From a virus: a stretch of DNA of 64,000 nucleotides. The notes below the pieces were generated by a model. That model saw only the letters and a list, made by a program, of their open reading frames with translations, had not been told where the DNA came from and ran no database searches. Shown here one piece after another: positions 15,050 through 22,759 of this stretch (position 1 is its first letter; every line of letters starts with the position of its first letter). The stretch covers positions 1 through 64,000 of the IMG/VR virus record IMGVR_UViG_3300031565_000015. The stretch is one strand, 5' to 3'. A program made the translations under genes and the position numbers.

Positions 15050-15237
15050 TATACCCTCACCCCATCCAGTTTGCACATCCGGTCCATTGCCCTGTGGTAC
15101 GCGACGTTCCAGGCGGTGTTCCGCTGGTCAGTGTTCAGATGCGTACAGTTCTGCTTGACATGCTCGTTGGCTTCCGCTACTGCGGCGAAGATGTTACTCT
15201 CGATCATCCCGCGTTTTTCATTATCCAGTAATTTCAT
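15049..15237 (-). CDS. Hypothetical protein
   Basis: 62 residues from the ATG at 15237 with a GGAGG site; the longer frame from 15357 overlaps a membrane-protein gene. Two histidines flank a helix (HVKQNCTHLNTDQRN). Function unknown. Confidence 0.65.
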   Translation of the reverse strand: MKLLDNEKRGMIESNIFAAVAEANEHVKQNCTHLNTDQRNTAWNVAYHRAMDRMCKLDGVRV

Positions 15238-15260
15238 GGTTCCTCCAGTTAATTCAGATA

Positions 15261-15383
15261 TTATCTCACTGCGACAATTATAAAACTGGCAGCAACGAAA
15301 GTATTGCAAAGCTCTATGTTCCCTTTGCATAGCCAAAAAATTGCGAATACAATGCACGCCGTCTGCATTACTAAACTCTTCAT
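15261..15383 (-). CDS. Small membrane protein
   Basis: 40 residues with two hydrophobic helices (ACIVFAIFWLC and FVAASFIIVAV). GGGAGGG site. The leader upstream (15384-15441) is a copy of the one before the helicase-domain gene at 15978. Function unknown. Confidence 0.6.
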   Translation of the reverse strand: MKSLVMQTACIVFAIFWLCKGNIELCNTFVAASFIIVAVR

Positions 15384-15441
15384 GATAACACCCTCCCTGT
15401 TAAAGTTAAAATAATTCCGATAGTATTCCAGTCCGTCAGAA
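15384..15441 (-). repeat. 58-bp leader duplicated at 15979-16038
   Basis: The segment from GGGAGGG back through GAATACTATCGG to CTGACGG is repeated almost exactly upstream of the gene at 15978, with a few changes. This copy keeps the -10 box (TACTAT) but lacks the TTGGAC -35 and the CTATAG-type sites, so it is probably a truncated copy. Confidence 0.85.
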
Positions 15442-15978
15442 TGGAGTTATGTTATAAGATTTAAGAAATTCAGTTACCTCTCCGTACCCACCGTTTTCCG
15501 CCCATTCATATATTTTCTGGAAATCATAGACCGGGTAATAATGAGTATGGAGTACACAAAACCGACGGTCGTATTCCTCGGTACTGATATCGCAGGTGCA
15601 TAGGAAGAAATTAGCTTGATTTTCCTCAGTTACAGGATCTTCTCCCTTCCTATGAACAGTGACCTGGTTATTGACAATGTAGTGTTTTAATGTATCTGAG
15701 GCTGTAAATTCTTCGATAACCACAAGTTTTTTTCCTGATATCCAGGAGTTAAAAACACTATCCACATATGTACCACATACCAAGAAAGTACGTTCAAACC
15801 CAACAGCGTGTCGCAGAAAATTTGCGATAAGTGTTTTACCGTTACCTTCCGGCCCTTGCAGCACCATAGCCCACTGAAATTTCTTTCCAGGATTTTGAAC
15901 GCAAGATGCCATATAGGACAGCAGTGTCTTCTGGTCATTTTCGTTCGGCAACATTCTGTTGATCAGTTCTTTAAACAT
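15436..15978 (-). CDS. Stand-alone helicase-domain paralogue of the prim-pol protein
   Basis: 180 residues from the ATG at 15978 after GGGAGGG. LPNENDQKTLLSYMASCVQ, QGPEGNGKT (42-49, Walker A), FNSWISGKKLVVIEEF (Walker B) and the YEWAENGGYGEVTEFL end align with the helicase part of the 7573-9906 protein. The prim-pol domain and the C-terminal part are missing. It may be a functional partial ATPase, a dominant partner of the full protein, or a decaying duplicate. Confidence 0.8.
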   Translation of the reverse strand: MFKELINRMLPNENDQKTLLSYMASCVQNPGKKFQWAMVLQGPEGNGKTLIANFLRHAVGFERTFLVCGTYVDSVFNSWISGKKLVVIEEFTASDTLKHYIVNNQVTVHRKGEDPVTEENQANFFLCTCDISTEEYDRRFCVLHTHYYPVYDFQKIYEWAENGGYGEVTEFLKSYNITPF

Positions 15979-16014
15979 TATAACACCCTCCCAGTTACTG
16001 TTAAAATAATTCCG

Positions 16015-16070
16015 ATAGTATTCCAGTCCGTCAGAATTGTCCAATTGATTAATCTGATAGGTCTGATAGG
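16015..16070 (-). promoter_or_regulatory. Activator-type promoter for the 15978 gene
   Basis: Minus strand: TTGGAC (16044-16039), 18-bp spacer, TACTAT (16020-16015). Nine bases upstream of the -35 lie two CTGATAGG copies 9 bp apart (16054-16061, 16063-16070), variants of the CTATAGG pair seen at 19983 and 27066. Confidence 0.7.
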
Positions 16071-16074
16071 TTTT

Positions 16075-16359
16075 TTAGATACGAAGAACCCCCTTCTCAA
16101 CTTGGCCTTTAGCTCCCGCCGGCTCCCAAAGAGAAAAACAGATGAAATATATCGGGATAACAACCGTTTCGCAGAGAATAACTGATAAAACGAGATTGCC
16201 TGCTATTAAACGGTATTCGATATCGGGATTACACATTTCTGTTTTATTTACAAGTCCATAAGTCCCATATGTTTTCTCTTTAATTTGTAGGTTTCTCCCG
16301 CAAGAAACCGTCGAAAGCATAATCACCATAGCCAATACACACAATACGGTCTTATTCAT
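16075..16359 (-). CDS. Lipoprotein with C-terminal membrane helix
   Basis: 94 residues from the ATG at 16359 after GGGAGGGG. MNKTVLCVLAMVIMLSTVSC is a lipoprotein signal with cysteine at the lipobox. Later IAGNLVLSVILCETVVIPIY is a membrane helix. The pattern is common in small phage and mobile-element lipoproteins whose function is unknown; envelope modification during infection is possible. Confidence 0.75.
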   Translation of the reverse strand: MNKTVLCVLAMVIMLSTVSCGRNLQIKEKTYGTYGLVNKTEMCNPDIEYRLIAGNLVLSVILCETVVIPIYFICFSLWEPAGAKGQVEKGVLRI

Positions 16360-18374
16360 CGAACCCCCTCCCATATTCTCTCACATAACCCCGCAGCCTC
16401 AGTCCGACCCAAACACTGGGCGGACACCATATCCAGTCCGAACGTGCGGTAGAACCTCATCATAATAACAGAGTCGGACTGACCGGCGGCGCGTTGGTAT
16501 CCACACCATGTGGCTATCATCTCCCGCAGTTCTGTCTGCGCTTCCTGTCGCAGACGGTGGTTTTTCATTGCTCCCAGTACCGCCTGTGGTGGCGCCCCGG
16601 CGTGTCTCAGTTTCTCACCTACCTCGTAGTCCGGAGCATCCACCCGGGCAACCTCTCCCCGCATGGCTGCCAGTACCGCGGGATCTATCTCACTCAGATC
16701 CCCCTCGACCATCTCAATGCTGACGTTACCCTGAGTAACATATTGCCATCCGCAGTACGGGCAGTCTCTCTCATATGCCTCATAGACCGCCAGGCACTCC
16801 CGGCATGTCCGTATTGGGATTAAGTCGTCATCCCGTTTCTTAGACCCTCGGGTGCCTTCCAGGGACCACTCGCGGTATCGGTCCGGAAGTCCATGCCGTT
16901 TGATATTGCCCACGTGATCTATAATAATGGCGTGTTGCTTGCCGTCTAACAGCCTGAGCGATCTTCCGAACTGCTGGACAAAAAGAGGGTAAGAAGCTGT
17001 CGGACGGGCGAAGCTGCACACCTCAATGGCAGGCAGATCGAACCCCTCTCCGAATACGTCTACATTTACCAGTTCTTTCAGGTCTCCCCGGGCGAGCATC
17101 TCAATGGACTTATAGCGCTCTCGGTCCGGGGTACCTGCATGGACCACCCGCGCCGGAACTCCTGCGCCACAGAACGACGCGGCCATATCCTTGGCGGTCT
17201 GAACATCAGGAACGAATGTGACTCCGATCTTACCAGGAGCAAATTTAAGGTAGCTCTTGACCACATCTCCAACGATGGGGGACCGACGGACAGCAGCGGT
17301 CAGTTTCGGCTTGCTGTAGTCACCCGAGCGACCCACAGTGACACCTGTGAGGTCCACGTTACTGTACGGCCCGAATATCCGGTAGTCTGTGAGATACCCA
17401 GCGTTTATCAGTTCTCGCATACCGGGGCCACTCACCAGTGTATCGAATACGCCGGCGGCAGACCGCCCGATACCCTGCCCATCCGCCCGTTCCGGGGTGG
17501 CAGTAACTCCCAGCCCCCGGCAGGACTCAGGGAACAGGCCGATAGCCTGCATCCACTCGTTACCGCCCGCTACGTGGTGACAGTTGTGAACGACTATCCC
17601 GTTGGCTGTGTAGGTATGGAGTTCTTCGACTTCCAGGTTGTAAACGAACCGGTTAGGGGACGTTGCATACAGCATAGAGTTTAACACAGGCACCCAAGCC
17701 CCTGTCTTGGTTAGAACCACATCTTTTCTGGACAGGGCACCGGCTTTAGCCCACCCGCGTTGAGTGAAATAAGGGTGATTGAGAGTAACCTTTGCTGACT
17801 CCATACCCTTAAACCCTATATGTGCCATTACATCAGGCATCGGATTCTTAAACACCCTCAGCATCGGACGCAACTCAAACCCACCAGTCCGCTCGTTATA
17901 AGCTGTGACCTTATCTCCGACACGGATCTGCTCAATCGGTCTGCCGTCAACCGGGGTGCCCGCCGGGAAACACTCATCAGTAACCCACAGTGATGCACGG
18001 TCTATCATCGGCTTGAGTACCTTCTGCCGGTTCAGCAAGGTCTTAACCCCGGCCACAATGCAGTTGGCCCGAGGGTCCTCATAGCGCCGCCCGAACCTGC
18101 GGATCTGCTCCGTTATTATATATTTGCAGAGACTGTCCGAGGCTTGCAGACTGTGAACCACTCCATATTTAGCGAGGGTGAACGACATCTGAGACACCAG
18201 TTCCTGCCGGTGGGCCACGGTGAAAGACACTCCGGTGTGGTGCAGGAGTTTATTGCTGAAGACCACGGTCTTGCCAGATCCTGTTGGGAGCGTAGCGCAT
18301 ACGTTCTGAGCGCCGTCAGCCCATGCGGCGTCTATGTCTTCTGATATCTTCTGTTGGTATGGTCGGAGTTTCAT
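16356..18374 (-). CDS. SF2 DNA/RNA helicase carrying a mini-intein
   Basis: 672 residues including a 130-residue intein. The helicase shows LPTGSGKT (29-36, motif I), VAHRQEL (Ia), DE|CHH (motif II, interrupted by the intein), VTATPERADG (III) and QQFGRSLRL (VI), then a CREC...CPYC zinc ribbon. Spliced length is about 542. It resembles RecG/Rad25-like DEAD-box ATPases found in phage replication modules. The start overlaps the upstream stop (ATGA). Confidence 0.88.
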   Translation of the reverse strand: MKLRPYQQKISEDIDAAWADGAQNVCATLPTGSGKTVVFSNKLLHHTGVSFTVAHRQELVSQMSFTLAKYGVVHSLQASDSLCKYIITEQIRRFGRRYEDPRANCIVAGVKTLLNRQKVLKPMIDRASLWVTDECFPAGTPVDGRPIEQIRVGDKVTAYNERTGGFELRPMLRVFKNPMPDVMAHIGFKGMESAKVTLNHPYFTQRGWAKAGALSRKDVVLTKTGAWVPVLNSMLYATSPNRFVYNLEVEELHTYTANGIVVHNCHHVAGGNEWMQAIGLFPESCRGLGVTATPERADGQGIGRSAAGVFDTLVSGPGMRELINAGYLTDYRIFGPYSNVDLTGVTVGRSGDYSKPKLTAAVRRSPIVGDVVKSYLKFAPGKIGVTFVPDVQTAKDMAASFCGAGVPARVVHAGTPDRERYKSIEMLARGDLKELVNVDVFGEGFDLPAIEVCSFARPTASYPLFVQQFGRSLRLLDGKQHAIIIDHVGNIKRHGLPDRYREWSLEGTRGSKKRDDDLIPIRTCRECLAVYEAYERDCPYCGWQYVTQGNVSIEMVEGDLSEIDPAVLAAMRGEVARVDAPDYEVGEKLRHAGAPPQAVLGAMKNHRLRQEAQTELREMIATWCGYQRAAGQSDSVIMMRFYRTFGLDMVSAQCLGRTEAAGLCERIWEGVR
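17583..17972 (-). other. Mini-intein inside helicase motif II
   Basis: 130 residues (135-264 of the precursor). Block A begins CFPAGTPVDG, block B is VTLNHPYFTQRGW, block F is YNLEVEELHTYTANGIVV and block G ends VVHN with cysteine as the +1 residue. There is no homing endonuclease domain. Insertion falls exactly between E and C of the DECH box, a catalytically essential point, so helicase activity requires splicing. Confidence 0.9.
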
Positions 18375-18709
18375 TCGTGAATATTTCCAATAACTTCCGG
18401 TTCAAAGAGCATTACAGTCTTTAGGTCTGTGGCTCCACACTTGAAAGACCCGTCTTCAAAAGTAACTGGACGCTCTTGGACGCCATCATCCCACAGACAA
18501 TTCCTTCTTGAACGAATAACGTCACCTTCATAGATTTCAAATCCTGTTTTGTCGAAGAATGGACTTAACATCTCCCATTCAGTAATCTGAGTATACCCGG
18601 ACAGATTATCCATGTTTGTAATGTGGCCTTGCTGGATCAACATATTCTGCCAGCATTCTTTTGAATTTGATATCTTTCGGAATATCGCTCTGAGTTTTAT
18701 CTGTCTCAT
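18371..18709 (-). CDS. YopX-family protein
   Basis: 112 residues from the ATG at 18709. MRQIKLRAIF, SPFFDKTGFEIYEGDVI, VTFEDGSF and EVIGNIHE are typical of the YopX beta-rich family widespread in phages. Function unknown. It is coupled to the helicase gene by ATGA. Confidence 0.8.
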   Translation of the reverse strand: MRQIKLRAIFRKISNSKECWQNMLIQQGHITNMDNLSGYTQITEWEMLSPFFDKTGFEIYEGDVIRSRRNCLWDDGVQERPVTFEDGSFKCGATDLKTVMLFEPEVIGNIHE

Positions 18710-18876
18710 AATCCCAACCACCCCCTTAATCTCGACCAAACTGACGGTTTCGTGTACTTCTCTCTGAGTATCTGTTTGAATTTTTCAATATCTTCGTCCG
18801 CGAGTTTCTTTGGGTAGAGAAAACCGCGAGTTCCGTAAGCAAGACGTTCGTAATCCGCTTTAAATTTATCTGTCAT
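18706..18876 (-). CDS. Small hypothetical protein
   Basis: 56 residues, starting MTDKFKADYERLAYG, mostly helix. ATGA overlaps on both ends place it firmly in the operon. Function unknown. Confidence 0.65.
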   Translation of the reverse strand: MTDKFKADYERLAYGTRGFLYPKKLADEDIEKFKQILREKYTKPSVWSRLRGWLGL

Positions 18877-19241
18877 TTTAAATCGTCCGGATGGACTTCA
18901 AATAACTCTGCCATCGGCTCCCGTAGCCTCAATTTTAAATTTTTTATAAGACCTTCCAGGTAAATATTCCTGGCGGTTGTTTCGTCTATTTTTAATTCAG
19001 ACATTTTTTCAGCGGTATAGTACGAATAATCATCAACATACCCTCGCAGTTCGGAATACCCACTGAGACTATATCCGATTAGTTGGGCGAATTGCTGTCG
19101 GTCTTCATTTGTAAAGTTTTTTCTGGCGATAGTGTTCATATCAATTCCGCCATTATCCAATAAATATTCGACTATGTGATTTTTTTTAAACCTCAAAGTC
19201 CCGAGTTCATCTTTTTCCAAGGGCTGTATTGGGTGTTTCAT
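18873..19241 (-). CDS. Conserved phage hypothetical protein
   Basis: 122 residues (the ATG at 19241 fits the GGAG site better than the adjacent ATG at 19244). KHPIQPLEKDELGTLRFKKN and RQQFAQLIGYSLSGYSEL recur in phage hypotheticals that I recall, without known function. Confidence 0.7.
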   Translation of the reverse strand: MKHPIQPLEKDELGTLRFKKNHIVEYLLDNGGIDMNTIARKNFTNEDRQQFAQLIGYSLSGYSELRGYVDDYSYYTAEKMSELKIDETTARNIYLEGLIKNLKLRLREPMAELFEVHPDDLK

Positions 19242-19411
19242 CATTCCTTCTCCGGTATATCACCCTTACAGACAGGGCATGGCAGTTTAGCAAAAAACCC
19301 TAATTCATCATCGTACAAACAGTCGTCACTGTACCCATGATTTTCTTCATCCCAAGGGTCTGGAAATTCCAACCGATCTTTATCGCAGGTCTTACAGCTT
19401 ATTAGATTCAT
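19241..19411 (-). CDS. Small zinc-ribbon protein
   Basis: 56 residues with CKTC near the N-terminus and CPVCKG near the C-terminus, a likely zinc ribbon. It overlaps the neighbouring genes by a few bases. GGGAG site. Confidence 0.65.
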   Translation of the reverse strand: MNLISCKTCDKDRLEFPDPWDEENHGYSDDCLYDDELGFFAKLPCPVCKGDIPEKE

Positions 19412-19908
19412 TTTTCCATCTCCCGAATCGTCCGTATAATCCGAATAGCTTTCACATAACCATGGTCATCAAGGTACTTCTTTCTAACAGCTTTTTCAAA
19501 TGCTTTAAGATCACCTCTGAAGCACCCACAGACTATCTGTTCGGTCGAATCTGAAGGAACCCAATAGGCGCAGGTATTATAGTAGTTGCCACCAATACCT
19601 TTGAACGCGTACCTATTCGGATTTTGTTTAAAGCCCCGGCAGTCCGTGCAGTACCGGCAGTCCGTGCAGTCCGTGCAGTCCGTGCAGTTCGTGCAGTACC
19701 GGCAGTCCGTGCAGTCCGTGCAGTATCGGCAGTCCGTGCAGTTCGTGCAGTTCGTGCAGTACCGGCAGTCCGTGCAGTCCGTGCAGTTCGTGCAGTACCG
19801 GCAGTCCGTCAGAGTTTCCGATGCTGACTTAGCTTGTGGTTCTGTATAGAAATCTTCGCCCCATCTGTTCCCCTGCTCGTCTGCCCAATATCCGTCTTTA
19901 AGTTCCAT
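19408..19908 (-). CDS. Protein with C-x-x tripeptide repeats
   Basis: 166 residues. After an N-terminal (E)GYWADEQGNRWGEDFYTEP lead comes a run of about 20 C-x-x triplets (DCRYCTNCTDC and variants, residues about 35-91), then a globular C-terminus (CAYWVPSDSTEQIVCGCFRG). Regular cysteine every third residue suggests a right-handed beta-helix-like stack, as in pentapeptide-type solenoids. Function unknown. GGGAG site and a strong upstream promoter. Confidence 0.75.
   Translation of the reverse strand: MELKDGYWADEQGNRWGEDFYTEPQAKSASETLTDCRYCTNCTDCTDCRYCTNCTNCTDCRYCTDCTDCRYCTNCTDCTDCTDCRYCTDCRGFKQNPNRYAFKGIGGNYYNTCAYWVPSDSTEQIVCGCFRGDLKAFEKAVRKKYLDDHGYVKAIRIIRTIREMEK
19640..19810. repeat. 9-bp coding repeat (C-x-x triplets)
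   Basis: The sequence is built from GCAGTCCGT and GCAGTACCG units in mixed order. It encodes the cysteine triplets of the 19408-19908 protein and is prone to length change. Confidence 0.9.
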
Positions 19909-19944
19909 TTCGTTTCTCCCGTTACTGTTAATTCATAGTGTATC

Positions 19945-19998
19945 AGTATAATATCCAGCCCTGAAAGTCCAATTGATTTTGGCTATAGGATCTATAGG
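19945..19998 (-). promoter_or_regulatory. Activator-type promoter for the 19908 gene
   Basis: Minus strand TTGGAC (19972-19967), 16-bp spacer, TATACT (19950-19945). Ten bases upstream of the -35 are two CTATAGG copies 9 bp apart (19983-19989, 19992-19998). The start of the next gene upstream (20001) abuts the site. Confidence 0.75.
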
Positions 19999-20000
19999 TT

Positions 20001-20180
20001 TTATGAATTGTAGTCGGGTAGTGGACACCATTCAGGTATTTCCCCCGCTTTAGGTTCCCACCAGCAGATTTCTTTCTCTGCTTGCTCACACCATGAGACA
20101 TAGTTCGGACCTGAAACGGTTGACGGAGTTTCGTCTCTACACGGGCAGCCCAAACAGTCTTCTATTTTTAAAATTTTCAT
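20001..20180 (-). CDS. Small Cys/Trp-rich protein
   Basis: 59 residues with CLGCPC near the N-terminus and CWWEP, EWC near the C-terminus. AAAGGAGAG site. A partial CTATATGG/CTATAG pair (20200-20214) lies upstream. Function unknown. Confidence 0.6.
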   Translation of the reverse strand: MKILKIEDCLGCPCRDETPSTVSGPNYVSWCEQAEKEICWWEPKAGEIPEWCPLPDYNS

Positions 20181-20221
20181 ATCTCTCCTTTGATTTTGGC
20201 TATATGGTCTATAGATTGTGA

Positions 20222-20581
20222 CTATGACCGTCGTTTTTTCCGCCCAGAACGTTTTAAGAGTTTCAATTGTCGTTTACTCTTAGAAGAATAGTCTTTCGGG
20301 ACATGCGGTGTTTTTGGAACAGACACTATCTCTTGGTAAGCGTCCGGTCTCGGCTCTAATCCTTCCATCCAATATACAAAATTTATAGCACCTATCTCTA
20401 AGAAAAGTTTCAGATCGCAAATTTCATAAGGAAACTCATTGTGCCACACGCCCGTATGGCATTTACAGCACAGATCAGGCACCTTTCCGTCTCGATACTC
20501 TTTCCATCCCGAAAGCCCTCTACTTCCACCAAGGGCTGTATTATCCACAGCCCCACAGCAATCACATATAAACAGTGGCAT
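20222..20581 (-). CDS. Zinc-ribbon hypothetical protein
   Basis: 119 residues from the ATG at 20581. MPLFICDCCGAVDNTALGG and DLCCKCHTGVWH give two CxxC pairs; the phage-protein type is familiar (C-terminal lysine/arginine-rich tail). Role unknown, perhaps nucleic-acid binding. Confidence 0.7.
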   Translation of the reverse strand: MPLFICDCCGAVDNTALGGSRGLSGWKEYRDGKVPDLCCKCHTGVWHNEFPYEICDLKLFLEIGAINFVYWMEGLEPRPDAYQEIVSVPKTPHVPKDYSSKSKRQLKLLKRSGRKKRRS

Positions 20582-20585
20582 ATCA

Positions 20586-22736
20586 TCACTTCCTATACCG
20601 ATGCCCACGCCACCCGCCAGATGCACTGATCGGCCAGTCTGCGAACCACGGCTCTCTGACTTCCATTAACTGCTCGAACTCTTCGACACTGCCGAAACCT
20701 ATCGGCACCTCAGACACAATCTCATCATGGACATGCAGTACCGGCGGATACCCGGCGGCGTTCACTCGCAGTAACGCGGAGGCCATGATATCTCGCGCCA
20801 CGGACTGGCACAGATTTTCCGTCAGTTTCGAGCCATATGTCTGAATCCTGCACCATTTATGGGTGTACCCGTCCATCCCCATATAGGAGATCTGCTGTAC
20901 TTCCTGGCCCCGGGGATCAGTCCCATGGCTCAACCTCGGCTCATGGTAAGACAGGCATCGCCCGGACGGTAATCTGATATACAGAACGTCCCCAAATACA
21001 CCAAATTTAATATCCCTGTAAGAGTATTCAGTTCCGGGATTTGCGATCGCCAGGACCGTCATACCCTCAACGCCATAGAACTCCCGATAGAACTCCCATC
21101 TGCCCATAACCTTCCGCCACTGACCGCCCCAAAACTCCACAATAGCTGGGGATGCTTCCCGCCACGCAAGGATATTCTGCTTGATTTCTTCTTCTGTACA
21201 ATACTCCCCGGCACCGAACCGTAAAGAAGCGTCTATCCACCCCCCGAAACCGTTCGCTAATTCGTTTACCTTACCCTTTTTACGCAACGGGTGGTGCTTT
21301 CCGGTAGCCGTCTTGTGCGCGAGGATCTCTTCCAACGGCACTCCAGTAATCATACTGATGGACGCCTCGTATATCTTCCCATGGGTGCGGAACACATCTA
21401 AACGCCACTCCTCGCCCGCCAGTGCCGCCAGTACAACAGCTTCAATAGCACTGAAATCTGAACAGATTAACTCCTTGCCCGGACCGGCCACCAGTAAAGA
21501 TCTCATACAAGAGCCGATCAGGTCAAGGGAGCTACCCCACCGCCCCTCTATCTGTTCCAGATCACCAGTGTGGATATCAACCAGAGCACGTTCGGCCAGG
21601 GTGTTCCCCCACTCCATACCATCTTCTTCGGGTCCGCCGTTCCGAAAATTTTGGGGTTGAATTTGCCGCCCCGCCCATCGCCCCGTGCGTTCAGCCCCGC
21701 AGTATACGAACGAGTCTCTGATCCGCCCGTCACTGTTGAGACATCTCTGCATTGCGAACAGTTTCTTAACCGCCGCCCCGCCAATAGCCTGGCGGATTTC
21801 CAGAACTCGACGAACATCAGATGGGAGATCGGCCCGTTCCAGGGAGTCCACTACCGTCTGTTTGTCCAGACTCGGGAAGGCGAACCCACGGGACTGAAAC
21901 CATTTATCCCCGGCGGACCCCTTGGACACCTCATCAACTGTCATAACATCGGGTTTTTCGAGCGCAGGGTTCCAAGTAATACGCTGCAATTCAGCGGTGT
22001 ATTTATTACTGGCAGCATGGAATAATCTGACACATGCTTCCAGTCCTTCCAGGTCAATAGCCACCCCCCGTACGTTAATCTCCTGGTCGATCAACCACAC
22101 CTGAGTCTCAAATTCCGACATCTCTGGCATTCGTGATGACACGTCCTGTTCGGCCACAACATCCTGGTCATTATACTCGTACATCTCGTAATGTAACTCA
22201 GGGTACTTCTCGAACGAACGGTACAGTTCTTTACAGGCTTTGGTAGGTTTCTTCGGGATTGACAGCAACTGAATGAGTTTTTTGCCTCTCGGGTCTTTAC
22301 CCCGACCAGGTGTGACTATACTGGCCACCTTCTCCAATGCGCCGGGCAGTCCCCATGCTCTGGCCTTGGCCGCAGAACATCTTAATTGGTGTAACGGCAG
22401 CTCCGGCCACCCCATTCGCAGATAGCAGACGTAAAACCAGAAGTAATACTCGAATCCGGAATTGTGCGCCTCTATAAGCCCGCCGGAGTGGAGATAATGG
22501 AATAATGGGGCGGGACCTGCCGTATTAACAGGGGTCCAGAGTCGGACCCCACATCCGTCATTCAGATTGTACGCTAAGGAGATGACTCTGGCTGACGGAT
22601 GTTCCGCGTAAACCGGGGCATTCACACATTGTATCCCGGGTTTACCTTTCATTAACGGTTTAAAGTACCCGCAACTTTCGTCGAATACATAACCTGCTTC
22701 ACTGTAGCACTCAAAGTCCATTGCGGGTATTATCAT
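20586..22736 (-). CDS. Family A DNA polymerase with 3'-5' exonuclease
   Basis: 716 residues. The exonuclease domain has MDFECY (D7, E9), EAHNSGFEYYFW (89-100) and YNDQDVVAEQDV (188-199). The polymerase domain has TGRWAGRQIQPQN (351-363), SDFSAIEA (D427, motif A), KGKVNELANGFGG (487-499, O-helix) and VHDEIVSEVP (about 669, motif C). AAGGAG precedes the ATG. It should be the phage replicative polymerase, working with the prim-pol/helicase and SSB. Confidence 0.93.
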   Translation of the reverse strand: MIIPAMDFECYSEAGYVFDESCGYFKPLMKGKPGIQCVNAPVYAEHPSARVISLAYNLNDGCGVRLWTPVNTAGPAPLFHYLHSGGLIEAHNSGFEYYFWFYVCYLRMGWPELPLHQLRCSAAKARAWGLPGALEKVASIVTPGRGKDPRGKKLIQLLSIPKKPTKACKELYRSFEKYPELHYEMYEYNDQDVVAEQDVSSRMPEMSEFETQVWLIDQEINVRGVAIDLEGLEACVRLFHAASNKYTAELQRITWNPALEKPDVMTVDEVSKGSAGDKWFQSRGFAFPSLDKQTVVDSLERADLPSDVRRVLEIRQAIGGAAVKKLFAMQRCLNSDGRIRDSFVYCGAERTGRWAGRQIQPQNFRNGGPEEDGMEWGNTLAERALVDIHTGDLEQIEGRWGSSLDLIGSCMRSLLVAGPGKELICSDFSAIEAVVLAALAGEEWRLDVFRTHGKIYEASISMITGVPLEEILAHKTATGKHHPLRKKGKVNELANGFGGWIDASLRFGAGEYCTEEEIKQNILAWREASPAIVEFWGGQWRKVMGRWEFYREFYGVEGMTVLAIANPGTEYSYRDIKFGVFGDVLYIRLPSGRCLSYHEPRLSHGTDPRGQEVQQISYMGMDGYTHKWCRIQTYGSKLTENLCQSVARDIMASALLRVNAAGYPPVLHVHDEIVSEVPIGFGSVEEFEQLMEVREPWFADWPISASGGWRGHRYRK

Positions 22737-22759
22737 GCGTCTATGCTCCTTGGTTTAGA

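Noticed and set aside
19640-19810. CRISPR-like array
   Set aside because: The repeats are 9 bp, contiguous and in frame within a gene, with no spacers.
19586-19849. Rightward frames over the Cys repeat region
   Set aside because: They are antisense shadows of the 9-bp coding repeats and give only low-complexity peptides.
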